A DNA stretch of 64,000 nucleotides. It comes from Ornithinimicrobium tianjinense (GTDB lineage: Bacteria > Actinomycetota > Actinomycetes > Actinomycetales > Dermatophilaceae). This document shows positions 8,103-16,946 of this stretch, in pieces. Both the position numbers and the translations under genes were made by a program. Every line of letters begins with the position of its first letter. Positions within the stretch are counted from its first letter, which is position 1. The notes beneath the pieces are model-generated. The model had not been told where the DNA came from. It saw only the letters and a list, made by a program, of their open reading frames with translations, and ran no database searches. The stretch covers positions 480,195-544,194 of the forward strand of contig NZ_BMEM01000001.1 in the NCBI RefSeq assembly GCF_014636495.1, written 5' to 3'.

Positions 8103-11100
8103 ACCTCGTCCTCCTCCGCGGAGCCGTCCAGGGCGTCCGGCTCCACCAGAGCCGTGTAGGCGCGCAGCGCGGCCGTGCCCCGCAACGCCTCCCACCGCTC
8201 GCGGACCGCCGCGTGCCCCAGACAGTCGGGGTTGCAGGCGGAGCACTGCGTGTAGCCGTAGTCGGCGGCCTTGGGAGCCCGCTGCGGGAAGAGGCCTCGC
8301 GCGATGCCGTCGACGAGCAGTGCGAGGGCCTCGGCATACCGCTCCATGACCGCGTCGGTGAGCGGCAGCTGCACCCGGCCGGTCGCCCTGCCGGTGAACC
8401 AGTAGAGCGCCTCCACCGGGGTGTGGGCCTGCCCGTGAGCGGCCCGGGCGGCGAGGGCGTAGGCCGGCAGCTGGAGCTTGCTGCCCCCGAGCACCGGATC
8501 CTCGTCGAGACCCTTGAACGACTCCTTCTTGCCCGTCTTGATGTCGGCGACCAGCAGCGTGCCGTCGCGGCGCCGGTCGACCTTGTCGGCCGACCCGCGC
8601 AGCAGCACCGCGCGGCCGTCCGGCAGCGGCACCCGCACCGGCGGCGTGCCGTCGAGCCCGAACTTGAGCTCGCTGGTGACCACCGCGGCGTCGTGCTTGG
8701 CCCGCCAGGCGTCGTCGTCGGTGAGCATGCGGTCCAGGACCGTGCGGACCCACTGCTCCTGCCGGGCCCACAGGCGGGGGTGACCGGTGCGTCCCTCGGC
8801 CTGGTAGCGGGCGCCGACCTGCTCGCCCAGCTCGAGCAGCCGCGCGCGCTGGGAGCTGGTCCAGGGCTGCCCGTGGCCGGGGAGCTCGCCGCGCTCGGCG
8901 GCCTCCGTGACCAACCTGTCCATCGCCTCGTGGACCAGCGAGCCGAGGTCGGTGGCGCTGATGGTGATGATCTCCTCGGGCGCCTCCACCGGCTCGACCC
9001 GCAGCAGCCGCCGCAGGAGGTAGTCGTGCGGGCAGGCGGCGTAGCTCTCGAGGGCGGTGGGGGAGACCGCCGTGGTGCCTGCCGCGTGGTCGGGGAGGCC
9101 CGCGAGGCCGGCGAGGTTGCCGTCGAAGCGGCTGAAGTCCTCGCCGCGACGGGCCCGCAGGAGCTCCTGGGTCGACTCGACGACGGGGTCGGCCGGTGCG
9201 GTCCCGGCCAGGTGGGCGCGCACGCGCCACTCCTGCTCGGTGGCCGGGTGCCTGGTCGTGCGCAGGCTTCCGGCGAACGACGGCGATCCCTGGACCGCAT
9301 CCCCGGCGGGCGTGGCGCCGCGCTCCCACTCGGTGGCCGGCAGCCCGGGGTCGCCGCTGAGTGCGCGCAGGGACGGCAGCAGCCAGCGGGAGGGGAGCCG
9401 GTGGGAGTGCCGGCGCAGGTCACCGCGGGGGAAGCTGGGCCGTCACGTGGGTCGCCGAGTCGAAGGCGGCGAGCAGCGCCCGGTGGGTGGTGTCGGCGCG
9501 GCGGCGGGTGCTGCGCAGCGCCCAACCGGTGGCCTCCCGCGCCCGCTCGGGCAGCAGCGAGTCCTCGCGCAGGCTGCCGGGGCACAGGTCCTCCGCCAGC
9601 CCCAGCACGTGGACGACGTCCAGGTCGAGCCCGACCGCCTGCTCGACCGGGGCGACGAGCACGCCGCGGCCGAACGTGCCGACCCGCGGCAGCGCCCCGT
9701 CGAGCTCGAGGCCGAGGATCTCCTCCACCCCGGTGAGCGAGGGGCTGGTGGGCGTGCTGTCGAGGGCGTGCAGCTGGGACAGCGCGCTGCGGACCGTGAC
9801 GAGGGCGTGCTGCTCGGCCGGCGGGAGGTGCCGGTGGGTGGCCGGAGGCAGGAGTGCGTCGAGTATGCCGCGCAGCCCCTCCGCGGCCTCGGTCCAGGTG
9901 GCGGCGCGGGCGAGGGCGTCGAGGCGTCCGCGCAGGGTGGCCACGAAGTGCCGCATGGCTGCGGTGGCCTCGCGGTGGCGGGTGAGCCGGTCGCGGGTGC
10001 TGTCGTAGAGGTCGTCGTCCGCGAGCTGGTACTCGATCGACCGCTGGTGGACGTCGAGGCGCTCCTGCCAGTCGTCCCCGGCCACGATGCCGGCCTCGCG
10101 GGTGATGCGCTCCCAGAGCGGGAGCGAGACGCGGGTGGCCGGCGCGTCCGGCTGCTCGAACGTGGTGACCGGCAGCTCGCCGATGGTCCGCAGGAGGTCG
10201 GCCCGGCGGTAGCCGGTGCGGGCGGTCTCCAGCAGCCCGAGCACCAGGCGGGCCACGGCGCGCTCGGCGACCGGGCGCACACCGGGGCCGTTGACCTCGA
10301 TCCCGGCGGCGGCCAGGTGCTCGTGGAGCAGGCGCGCGTAGGGGTCGCGAGCGGCATACAGGACCGCGACGCGGTGGGCAGGGGTGGTGCGCAGGACCCG
10401 GACGACCTCGCGGACGGCGCACCGGACCTCGTCGTCGGAGTCCGAGGCATGGGCGATGCGGTCGACCGTGGGAGCTGGGCGTGGCGGCGGCAGGGGAGCG
10501 TCGGGGACGACGGTGTGCACCGACTCGAGGACGGCGGCGTCGGCGCGGTGGTCGCCGGTGTGCCCGACGACCAGGTGGGTGTCGGTGAGCCGGGCGAGGG
10601 TCGCGGTCAGTCGCGCCTCGGCGTGCGTCAGCTCCTGGGGGAGGTAGATGACCACGCTGCCCAGCTCGGCGGCGCGTGCCGCGGTGAGCGTGGCGGCCGC
10701 GGTGTGGAGCAGGTCGGTCTCGTCGTAGTGGCTCTGGGCGATGCGCTCGCGGGTGGCTCGGTGGACGCGGACGACGTCGGCGCAGAGGGCGCTCGTGCCG
10801 GCGACGCTCTCGCACGCGGCGTCGTCGACGTCGCGCAGGTCGTGGTGTGCACGGGCCAGGGCCCGGGCGGTCGAGGGGTGGTCGGCGACCTCGCCGAAGA
10901 CGCCGGGATCACCCTGCAGCACGCCGCGGACGGTCGCGCCGACGAGGGCGCGGGTGGCGGGCTTGCGCCCCTCGCCGGTGAGCCGAGGGGAGGCGAGCTG
11001 CTCGGCGAGGCGCGGGAGGGTGGTAATCCAGAGACTGGCGATGGCCGGCCGGTCCGGGTGCACGCCGCGGGCCAGGTGGCGGCGGGCGACGATGCCGGCG

Positions 11101-11225
11101 ACGTTGCTCGGCACGATGATGGTGACGGGGTGGAGGGGGTCGTCCTGCTTCAGGTGGGCGACGACGTCCCTGAGCGCGTCCAGGGCAGGGCGGCCGTAGG
11201 TCGTCCATCTCACGCGTGCCGTCAC
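8099..11225 (-). pseudogene. addB: AddB-like PD-(D/E)XK nuclease, split by a one-base frameshift
   Basis: Two frames together make one protein of about 1,040 residues. The N-terminal part (GTG 11225 with GAGGAGG upstream, to the stop at 9420) starts VTARVRWTTYGRPALDALRD and resembles the inactivated helicase half of AddB, with no usable Walker A. The C-terminal part (to 8099) carries a RecB-type nuclease with iron-sulfur cysteines: SYAACPHDYLL, VADIKTGKK and QCSACNPDCLG. Removing one base from the five-G run at 9427-9431 joins the frames smoothly through HVTAQLPRGDLRRHSHRLPS. The downstream addA overlaps by four bases and is intact. Either the gene is truly broken, which would disable the complex, or one base was over-called. 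I favour the second, since both halves are otherwise undamaged. Confidence 0.82.
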
Positions 11226-11302
11226 TGGCACCCTCCTCGAGCGTCTCGTCGATACCGTACACACGCGCGTCTGCGGTCTCAGGGTGAGGCGTGACCGACC
11301 TG

Positions 11303-11698
11303 TCAGACAACGATGACGTCGACGTCGCTGACGGGTGCCGCGCCCCTCATCAGGCGGCCGTCGCGGGTCACAAGGGGGACGTCGACGCCCTCGGCCAGCA
11401 CCACATAGGCCGCGTCGTATGCCGTGAGGGCGCTCCCGAGGTCAAGGGCGCGCACGGCGAACGGCAGGCGTAGTGGCCAGCGCTGCAGCTGCAGGTCGTC
11501 GAGGTCGCGCAGAGCGTCCCGGGCCCGACCCACCGACAGGTGGCCACCCCGCACCAGTCCTCTGAGTGCGTGGAGGACCTCGACGTCGAGGTGGGCCGGC
11601 ACGTGCCACTGTCCGCCGGCGACGTCGGGCAGCGCCTCCGGCTCCAGGGCCCCGGTCAGCAGGTCCACCAGCACGGAGGCGTCCATGACGCAGCTCAT
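11303..11698 (-). CDS. vapC: VapC-type PIN-domain toxin
   Basis: A 131-residue PIN-domain ribonuclease, the toxin of a type II pair. The acidic metal-binding residues are visible: MDASVLVDLL at the N-terminus, EVLHALRGL in the middle, TAYDAAYVVLAEGVDVPLVTRD near the C-terminus. VapC toxins cleave specific tRNA or rRNA sites. The start ATG overlaps the antitoxin stop by four bases (11695-11698), the standard antitoxin-first coupled order; a second in-frame ATG four codons later is an alternative. Length is normal for the family and no key residue is missing. Confidence 0.87.
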   Translation of the reverse strand: MSCVMDASVLVDLLTGALEPEALPDVAGGQWHVPAHLDVEVLHALRGLVRGGHLSVGRARDALRDLDDLQLQRWPLRLPFAVRALDLGSALTAYDAAYVVLAEGVDVPLVTRDGRLMRGAAPVSDVDVIVV

Positions 11699-11937
11699 GC
11701 GCCCCGTGGGGTGTCAGCGTCGCGCAGGCTGCGGATCAGGTCGGTGGAGGACATCGCGGCCCGCTCTGATCGCGCGGCGACGCGCGCGAAGACCTGATTG
11801 CGCTCGGGTCGCGCCGCCTCGTCCTCCAGCAGGCGGCGCAACAGCAGGTTCAGCGAGATCCCCTGCCGAGCGGCGCGGGCCTTCAGCACGTCACGGACGC
11901 TCTCGTCGACGTCCCGGATCTGGATCAGCACAGCCAT
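11695..11937 (-). CDS. vapB: VapB/FitA-like ribbon-helix-helix antitoxin
   Basis: An 80-residue DNA-binding antitoxin. The N-terminal MAVLIQIRDVDESVRDVLKA forms the beta strand and first helix, and ARQGISLNLLLRRLLEDEA the second helix of a ribbon-helix-helix domain. The tail (ERAAMSSTDLIRSLRDADTP) is the usual region that wraps and blocks the PIN toxin. It is first in the operon and overlaps vapC by four bases. A palindrome sits on its start codon (see the operator entry), so autoregulation by the VapBC complex is likely. Confidence 0.87.
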   Translation of the reverse strand: MAVLIQIRDVDESVRDVLKARAARQGISLNLLLRRLLEDEAARPERNQVFARVAARSERAAMSSTDLIRSLRDADTPRGA

Positions 11938-11954
11938 GCATTGATGTTAATGCA
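11937..11954. promoter_or_regulatory. Putative VapBC operator
   Basis: Perfect inverted repeat TGCATT-N6-AATGCA. The left arm overlaps the last base of the vapB start codon, and a possible -10 box TACAAT lies at 11956-11961 on the minus strand. A ribbon-helix-helix dimer bound here would cover the transcription start and start codon, fitting autorepression. No binding data; inferred from symmetry and position. Confidence 0.55.
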
Positions 11955-12149
11955 GATTGTATTGATCGTCCTGCGACGGTGGTGACGTCAGTCGATGCGA
12001 GCAAGGCGGTGGACCCGCTCGTTCTTGATATTGAGACTCATGCGGCATCTACCAGCGGCCGGTAGACGTCTTCCATCTGTCTGACGCGGACAGGATGCCC
12101 TCGTGGACGAGCGGTTCATCACGGCGCTGGCTCCGGTCGCCCCGGATCC

Positions 12150-13037
12150 TCACTGGCCCGTGACGGTCTCCAGGACACTCGCCATCTCGAAGTCGCAGTA
12201 GTGATGGACCACCACCCTGCTTCCGTCGTCGAAGGTGAGCTCGCACAGCACGAGGAACGGTCCGTAGGCCTGCGTCGCGATCCCGAGTCTGCCGTCGGTG
12301 CCTCGACGCCCCTCGAACACCTGGTACCCCCAGGCGCGCCCGAGGAAGAAGGAGGCGGAGGTGACGGTGCCGTCCGGGTCGGGACGGGCGGTGACGCGGA
12401 CCGTCACCGTGTACCAGCCTGGGCGTGGCGGTGAGGCAGGGCCGAGCGAGTGCACCACGAAGTAGCCGCGCTGAGCGTGCTTGACCGCCGACTGGTAGTC
12501 ACGCAGGGCGGCACCGTAGGTCAGGCCCATCGGCTGGCCGAGGGAGGTGACCGCGACCTCGGCGGTCCCGGTCACGCTCCCCAGGCCTCGTAGCACCTCG
12601 ATGCGCGTCGGTGAGTCGTTCCTGGCCGTCCCGGAGGGAGCGGGACCGGGCGTGCTGTCCGCCGTCTCGTCCGTGGTGGTCCCCATCGCCGGCGCGACCT
12701 GCAGGCCGGCGGTGTCTGGGGCCTGGAGCTTGGCGCCGGCGACCTCGACGCTCGTGAACCGGCGGCCGAGCAGCGCGACAAGCAGCGCCACCCCTGCCAG
12801 TCCGAGCACGGCAGCCACGAGCACGGCAGAGTCCTGGTCCACGGTCACCACGCAGCCGTCGGCCGCAGTCCTGCACTGCGCCAGGGCGACCCGACGACCG
12901 GGCGGGTCCACGATCAACCACAACGCCACGAGCAGCAGAGCCAACCCGGCGACGCTCGCCCCCGCGCGCTCCCAGGGCCGCAGCATCGCTTCCTCGGGTG
13001 CCTTCTCCGCACGCGTCCCGTCGACGTGCCTCGTCAT
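12150..13037 (-). CDS. Membrane protein with C-terminal pYEATS-like domain
   Basis: A 295-residue protein with two N-terminal membrane segments (GASVAGLALLLVALWLIV at about residues 26-43 and VLVAAVLGLAGVALLVALLG at about 72-91). A low-complexity linker follows, then a C-terminal domain ending ASFFLGRAWGYQVFEGRRGT and AYGPFLVLCELTFDDGSRV ... YCDFEM. That pattern (LGxxW, VFE, AYGPFxxxxxxTFxDG, DFEM) is the signature I associate with prokaryotic YEATS (pYEATS) domains, immunoglobulin-like modules linked to membrane signalling and conflict systems. The ATG at 13037 has GGGAGG seven bases upstream; the frame extends further but into the neighbour's promoter. It is divergent from the secreted lectin gene. 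Ligand and role are unknown. Confidence 0.7.
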   Translation of the reverse strand: MTRHVDGTRAEKAPEEAMLRPWERAGASVAGLALLLVALWLIVDPPGRRVALAQCRTAADGCVVTVDQDSAVLVAAVLGLAGVALLVALLGRRFTSVEVAGAKLQAPDTAGLQVAPAMGTTTDETADSTPGPAPSGTARNDSPTRIEVLRGLGSVTGTAEVAVTSLGQPMGLTYGAALRDYQSAVKHAQRGYFVVHSLGPASPPRPGWYTVTVRVTARPDPDGTVTSASFFLGRAWGYQVFEGRRGTDGRLGIATQAYGPFLVLCELTFDDGSRVVVHHYCDFEMASVLETVTGQ

Positions 13038-13157
13038 CGCAGCACCTCCCGACTGAGTGAGGGTCACCAGGTCCGTCCAGTGTCGGTCCACGGCGGCGAG
13101 TGAGACATGGGTAGTTCTGCCTACGTCCGCCCGCCCGAGCCGATCCTGTCTCCCACC

Positions 13158-13205
13158 CCCGGGCAGATCACCTATGCCCGGGCGCACGCGATAGGGCATC
13201 TGCCC
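13158..13205. promoter_or_regulatory. Nested inverted repeats upstream of the lectin gene
   Basis: CCCGGGCA (13158-13165) pairs with TGCCCGGG (13175-13182) across nine bases. GGGCAGAT (13161-13168) also pairs with ATCTGCCC (13198-13205), and GGGCA-TC-TGCCC (13194-13205) is a palindrome by itself. The set can form alternative hairpins or present several copies of a GGGCA/TGCCC half-site. It lies about 90 bases before the lectin start and 120 bases before the divergent pYEATS gene. Function unknown. Confidence 0.45.
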
Positions 13206-13295
13206 GATGCGCGCAGGTGCCTCCCGGGTGGAGCGTGGAGGCGACCGTCCGGGAGGGGTATCCCGGAGGTCTCCACCAGATGAAGGAGTCCCACC

Positions 13296-15038
13296 ATGAA
13301 ACTCCAGCCATCCCGAGCTGTGGCGACGCAGGGGCACGTGCGTCCGCTGCTGGGGTCGATGGGCGCCTCAGCACTCGTCGTCGCCTCGCTCGTGGCCCTG
13401 CCAGCCATCAGCGCGCAGGCGGTCGACCCCGTCTGCTCGACCACGACGTACACCACCTTCGACACCCCGCTGCCGGCCGACGTCACGCTCAACGGCAACG
13501 CGGCGATCGCAGGGCCTGTGGGAGCGAAGGTGCTGCGCGTCACGCCGTCCGCGTTGAGCCAGGCGGGCAGCGCGTTCACGACGAACAAGGTGAGCTTCGC
13601 CAACGACGGGTCGTTCAGCACGTTCTTCACGTTCACCTTCACCGCTCAGCAGGCCGGCGGTGCCGACGGGCTCGTCTTCACCGTCCAGAACGACGCCAAC
13701 ACCGCCGGAGGGCCCGGCGGTGGCATCGGCTATCTGGGGATCACGCCCAGCGTGGGGGTCGAGTTCGACAACTGGTACAACCAGGGCATCGACCCGTTCT
13801 CCAGCAACCACGTCGGGATCAACCTCAACGGAAGCGTGGTGTCCAACCCGGTGACCGGCAGCCCGGTGCCGCTCGACAACCCGTCCGCTCTGCATCGGGC
13901 ATGGATCGACTACAACGGCGCCACCGACCAGCTCGAGGTCCGGCTCGCCGACTCCGACACACGTCCGGCCACGGCCCTGCTGACGAAGATGGTTGACCTG
14001 CCCGCGATCCTGGGCGGCAGCGGGGCCCCGGTCACCGACGCGTTCGTCGGGTTCACGTCAGGGACCGGTGCTGCGGCGGCCAACCACGACGTGCACAGCT
14101 GGACGCTGAACAACTGCTACCAGCCGATCGACACGCCACCGACCGTCGATGCCGGCGGCCCGTATACCGGTGACGAGGGATCACCCGTGACGATCGCCGG
14201 CTCCGTGGTCGACGACGGGACGGCGACCGCCCGCTGGAGCTACGCCGTCGACTCCGCAGACACCGGTGCGAGCTGTGCGTTCACCCCCGCCACCTCCGCC
14301 ACTACGTCGGTGACGTGCACCGACGACGGGACCTACACGTTGACGCTGACGGGTGACGACGGGACCGCCGCTGTCTCCGACACCGCGACCCTCACGGTCG
14401 CCAACGTCGCTCCCGTCGTGGCCTCCGTGGTGCCGACCTTCACGGACGCCTGCACGGTGTCGGCGACGGCGTCCTTCTCCGACGCCGGCAGCAAGGACAC
14501 GCACACGGCGTCCCTCGACTGGGGCGACGGCAGCTCCGGCGCCGCGACGGTCAGCGCGTCGACTGCGTCCGGGTCGCACACGTATGCCGCGGCCGGGACC
14601 TACGTCCTCACCGCGACGGTGTGGGACGACGAAGGCGCACACGGCACGGCCGGTGCGTCGGTGACGACCAAGAACGCGGGGTCCGCCTTCGGGGCGCCGC
14701 TCAGCCCGGAGGGCAGTGTCTTCAGGCTGGGCAGCACCGTGCCGCTGAAGCTGACGATCACCGACTGCTCGGGACACGTGGTCACCACGCTTTCGCCCAC
14801 GGTGACGCTCGAGAAGGTGGACTCCCACCCCGACGGCACGGTCAACGTGACCAGCGTCGAGGAGGTGCCGACGAACGGCAAGGTGATGCTCTGGAACGGT
14901 GAGCACTACCACTACACGTTGTCCACGAAGAGGAGCGAGTTCCTCGGCGGGGCCGCGCTGACAGCCGGGAGCTACCGGGTGACGGTGAGCGACCCGACGC
15001 TGTTCAGCCCCGCGACGATCGAGTTCCACCTGCGCTGA
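13296..15038 (+). CDS. Secreted L-type lectin-like protein with PKD-type repeats
   Basis: A 580-residue exported protein. An N-terminal signal peptide ends near ALPAISAQA (about residue 45). Residues 50-270 look like a legume/L-type lectin fold: FTFTAQQAGGADGLVFTVQN, then GGGIGYLGITPSVGVEFDNW and DVHSWTLNN, the usual landmarks of the metal- and sugar-binding strands. Two PKD-like domains follow (PPTVDAGGPYTGDEGSPVTI; ASLDWGDGSSGAATV ... GTYVLTATVWDDEGAH). A C-terminal beta-rich region has no membrane anchor or sortase motif. The ATG has a GGAG eight bases upstream. It probably binds a carbohydrate outside the cell. It stands alone, divergent from the pYEATS protein across a repeat-rich gap. 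Confidence 0.75.
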   Translation: MKLQPSRAVATQGHVRPLLGSMGASALVVASLVALPAISAQAVDPVCSTTTYTTFDTPLPADVTLNGNAAIAGPVGAKVLRVTPSALSQAGSAFTTNKVSFANDGSFSTFFTFTFTAQQAGGADGLVFTVQNDANTAGGPGGGIGYLGITPSVGVEFDNWYNQGIDPFSSNHVGINLNGSVVSNPVTGSPVPLDNPSALHRAWIDYNGATDQLEVRLADSDTRPATALLTKMVDLPAILGGSGAPVTDAFVGFTSGTGAAAANHDVHSWTLNNCYQPIDTPPTVDAGGPYTGDEGSPVTIAGSVVDDGTATARWSYAVDSADTGASCAFTPATSATTSVTCTDDGTYTLTLTGDDGTAAVSDTATLTVANVAPVVASVVPTFTDACTVSATASFSDAGSKDTHTASLDWGDGSSGAATVSASTASGSHTYAAAGTYVLTATVWDDEGAHGTAGASVTTKNAGSAFGAPLSPEGSVFRLGSTVPLKLTITDCSGHVVTTLSPTVTLEKVDSHPDGTVNVTSVEEVPTNGKVMLWNGEHYHYTLSTKRSEFLGGAALTAGSYRVTVSDPTLFSPATIEFHLR

Positions 15039-15140
15039 GGCGCATCCGAGGCCCGGCGGTCTCGCCACCGGCAAGGGCTCGTGGGCGATCCCGTGGCCGT
15101 GCCTGCACGAGTTCCTTGTTGTCGTCACGCACCCGAGGCT

Positions 15141-15824
15141 CTACCGTCCGCCGACGGCCCCGGCGCTCGCGGTCGAGGCCGTCGAGGCCCTTGTCGCCGT
15201 GCCGACCGTGCAGCTGCTCTTGAAGAGGACGAACTCCTCGCGCCCGAGGTCGAAGCGGGTCAGCACCTGGGCGAGGTAGGAGTAGAACTGGCGGGTCGAG
15301 GTGACGAGCACCTCGAACTGGGCGAAGAGCGTCGAGATGCGGGTGGCGAGGTCGGTGGGGTCGGCCTGCTCGAGCCCGGCGTCGCACAGCCCGTTGAGGG
15401 CCGTGAGGCCGGCCAGCATGCCCGGCAGCATCTCGCTGGACACCTCGCGCGCCCCGTCGGACCGCGCCAGCAGCTCCTCGACCTGCCGCTGGACCAGCTC
15501 GCCGCGAGGGGTGAGCTGGTAGCGGGCGCGGTTGGTGAGGTACTCCCGCACGCTGCGCGCCTCGGTCTCCCGGGGGCTGCGCGCCAGGTTGCCGTGCTCG
15601 ACGAGGTAGGACAGGCGCTGGTCGACGGTGTCTCGGTCGAGCTCGAGGCCCTCGCCGCGCAGCCGCTCGGTCACCTCCTCGGCGGACTGGTCCGACAGGA
15701 AGCCGCTGATGCCGGCGGTGAAGAGGCGCATGATGGCCAGGTAGGTGCCCGCCTCGTCGTTGACGGCATACCGCAGCGCCCCGAGCGTGAGGCGCTCGGC
15801 GGGCTCGAGGACGCCGTCGGACAT
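15141..15824 (-). CDS. Truncated JetA-like (DUF2397, TIGR02677) protein, Wadjet relic
   Basis: A 227-residue protein whose first 205 residues match the N-terminal half of DUF2397/JetA proteins: TLGALRYAVNDEAGTYLAIM, a winged-helix-like region with YLVEHGNLARSPR, then NRARYQLTPRGELVQRQVEE and QFYSYLAQVLTRFDLGREEF. JetA is the kleisin-like subunit of the Wadjet SMC complex that removes plasmids, normally near 500 residues. After LFKSS the match stops, and a low-complexity tail (TRASTASTASAGAVGGR) leads to the stop. The other two frames downstream do not continue the family. No JetB, JetC or JetD gene is in the window. I read it as a decayed remnant, though a new short protein cannot be excluded. 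Confidence 0.65.
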   Translation of the reverse strand: MSDGVLEPAERLTLGALRYAVNDEAGTYLAIMRLFTAGISGFLSDQSAEEVTERLRGEGLELDRDTVDQRLSYLVEHGNLARSPRETEARSVREYLTNRARYQLTPRGELVQRQVEELLARSDGAREVSSEMLPGMLAGLTALNGLCDAGLEQADPTDLATRISTLFAQFEVLVTSTRQFYSYLAQVLTRFDLGREEFVLFKSSCTVGTATRASTASTASAGAVGGR

Positions 15825-15956
15825 GCGCCACAGCCTACGTATGCCCTCGCGGCGGCCTCCGCACGGCGGCTGACGCGGAGGGCGCCGCCACGTCGTAGCC
15901 TGGCCCGGACACGAGTGGGCCGGCCGCCCGGTCCCTGACCCCGAGAAGGATGCCCG

Positions 15957-16922
15957 ATGAGCGCTTCCCCGCCCCTCGTCGTGCCACCGGTCGCCCTGGG
16001 CACGATGACGTTCGGCGACCTGACCGAGCCCGCCGAGGCGGCCCGGATCGTCGACGTGGCGCTCACCGCGGGCGTCACCTGGTTCGACACGGCCAACGTC
16101 TACGCCGGCGGGCGCAGCGAGGAGATCCTGCGCGACCTGCTGCGCGGACGTGACGACGTGGTCGTGGCGACGAAGTGCGGGATGCCGGCGGCGGACGTCG
16201 AGGGAGAGCAGGCGCTGCTGTCGCCCAGCGCCGTGCGGACCGCGGTGGAGGGCAGCCTGCGCCGTCTCGGCCGGGACCACGTCGAGCTGCTCTACCTGCA
16301 CCGGCCCGACCGGGCCACCCCGATCGAGGAGACGCTCAGCGCCGTGGCCGAGCTGGTCCGCGAGGGCAAGGTCGGAGCGCTCGGCGTGTCCAACTACGCC
16401 GCCTGGCAGATCGGCGAGCTGGTCCGGGCCGCCGAGGAGGTCGGTGCCCCACGGCCGCTGGTGAGCCAGCAGATGTACAACATGGTGGCCCGGCGTCTCG
16501 ACGAGGAGTATGCCGAGTACGCCGCCACCACCGGACTGGCCACGATCGTCTACAACCCCCTGGCCGGCGGGCTGCTGACCGGGCGGTACGACGTCGACAC
16601 GCTGCCGGGGTCCGGGCGTTTCGCCACCGCGGCGAACGCAGCGACCTATCGTGAGAGGTACTGGGATCCCCGCCTCTTCGACGCCGTGCGACGGCTCAGC
16701 GCGGTGGCCGCGGACGCCGGCATGCCGCTGCTGGAGATGGCGCTGCGGTGGGCTCTGGGTCGGCCGGTCTGCACGTCGGTCCTCGTCGGCGCGTCGCGGG
16801 CGGACCAGCTGGAAGCCAACCTGCGCGCCATCTCCCGGGGGCCTCTCGGACCTGACCTGATGCGGGCCATCGACGAGGTGGGCCAGGATCTGCGGGGCCC
16901 GATGCCCGCCTACAACCGCTGA
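15957..16922 (+). CDS. Aldo/keto reductase
   Basis: A 321-residue NADPH-dependent aldo/keto reductase of the YghZ/Tas-like kind. The catalytic tetrad is visible: Asp44 and Tyr49 in WFDTANVYAGG, Lys73 in VVATKCG and His115 in LLYLHRPD. The C-terminal cofactor-binding loop SVLVGASRADQLEANLRA is complete. The start ATG at 15957 follows a short spacer after AGAAGGA. It is monocistronic, divergent from the jetA relic and convergent with the DUF4230 gene. The substrate cannot be predicted; probably general aldehyde or ketone reduction in the cytoplasm. Confidence 0.9.
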   Translation: MSASPPLVVPPVALGTMTFGDLTEPAEAARIVDVALTAGVTWFDTANVYAGGRSEEILRDLLRGRDDVVVATKCGMPAADVEGEQALLSPSAVRTAVEGSLRRLGRDHVELLYLHRPDRATPIEETLSAVAELVREGKVGALGVSNYAAWQIGELVRAAEEVGAPRPLVSQQMYNMVARRLDEEYAEYAATTGLATIVYNPLAGGLLTGRYDVDTLPGSGRFATAANAATYRERYWDPRLFDAVRRLSAVAADAGMPLLEMALRWALGRPVCTSVLVGASRADQLEANLRAISRGPLGPDLMRAIDEVGQDLRGPMPAYNR

Positions 16923-16946
16923 GCACCTCCCCTCGCACCCCGTCGC

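Noticed and set aside
5589-8159. Long plus-strand open frame of 856 codons
   Set aside because: It is the antisense shadow of the AddA-like gene, rich in Arg, Gly and Val as expected from high-GC third positions, with no recognisable motif.
4764-9329. One 1,521-codon minus-strand frame covering addA and part of addB
   Set aside because: Only the part from the ATG at 8102 is protein-like; the upstream part is an Arg/Gly/Pro-rich shadow of the AddB frame.
11955-12149. Short plus-strand stretch reading LVLDIETHAASTSGR and VDVFHLSDADRMP in two frames
   Set aside because: Could be a remnant of a gene, but it is too short and out of frame to support a call; I see no complete gene in this gap.
14181-15128. 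Minus-strand frame opposite the lectin gene
   Set aside because: Arg/His/Gly-rich shadow; the plus strand carries signal peptide, lectin and PKD motifs.
15141-15824. Functional Wadjet system
   Set aside because: Only a truncated JetA is present; no JetB, JetC or JetD.
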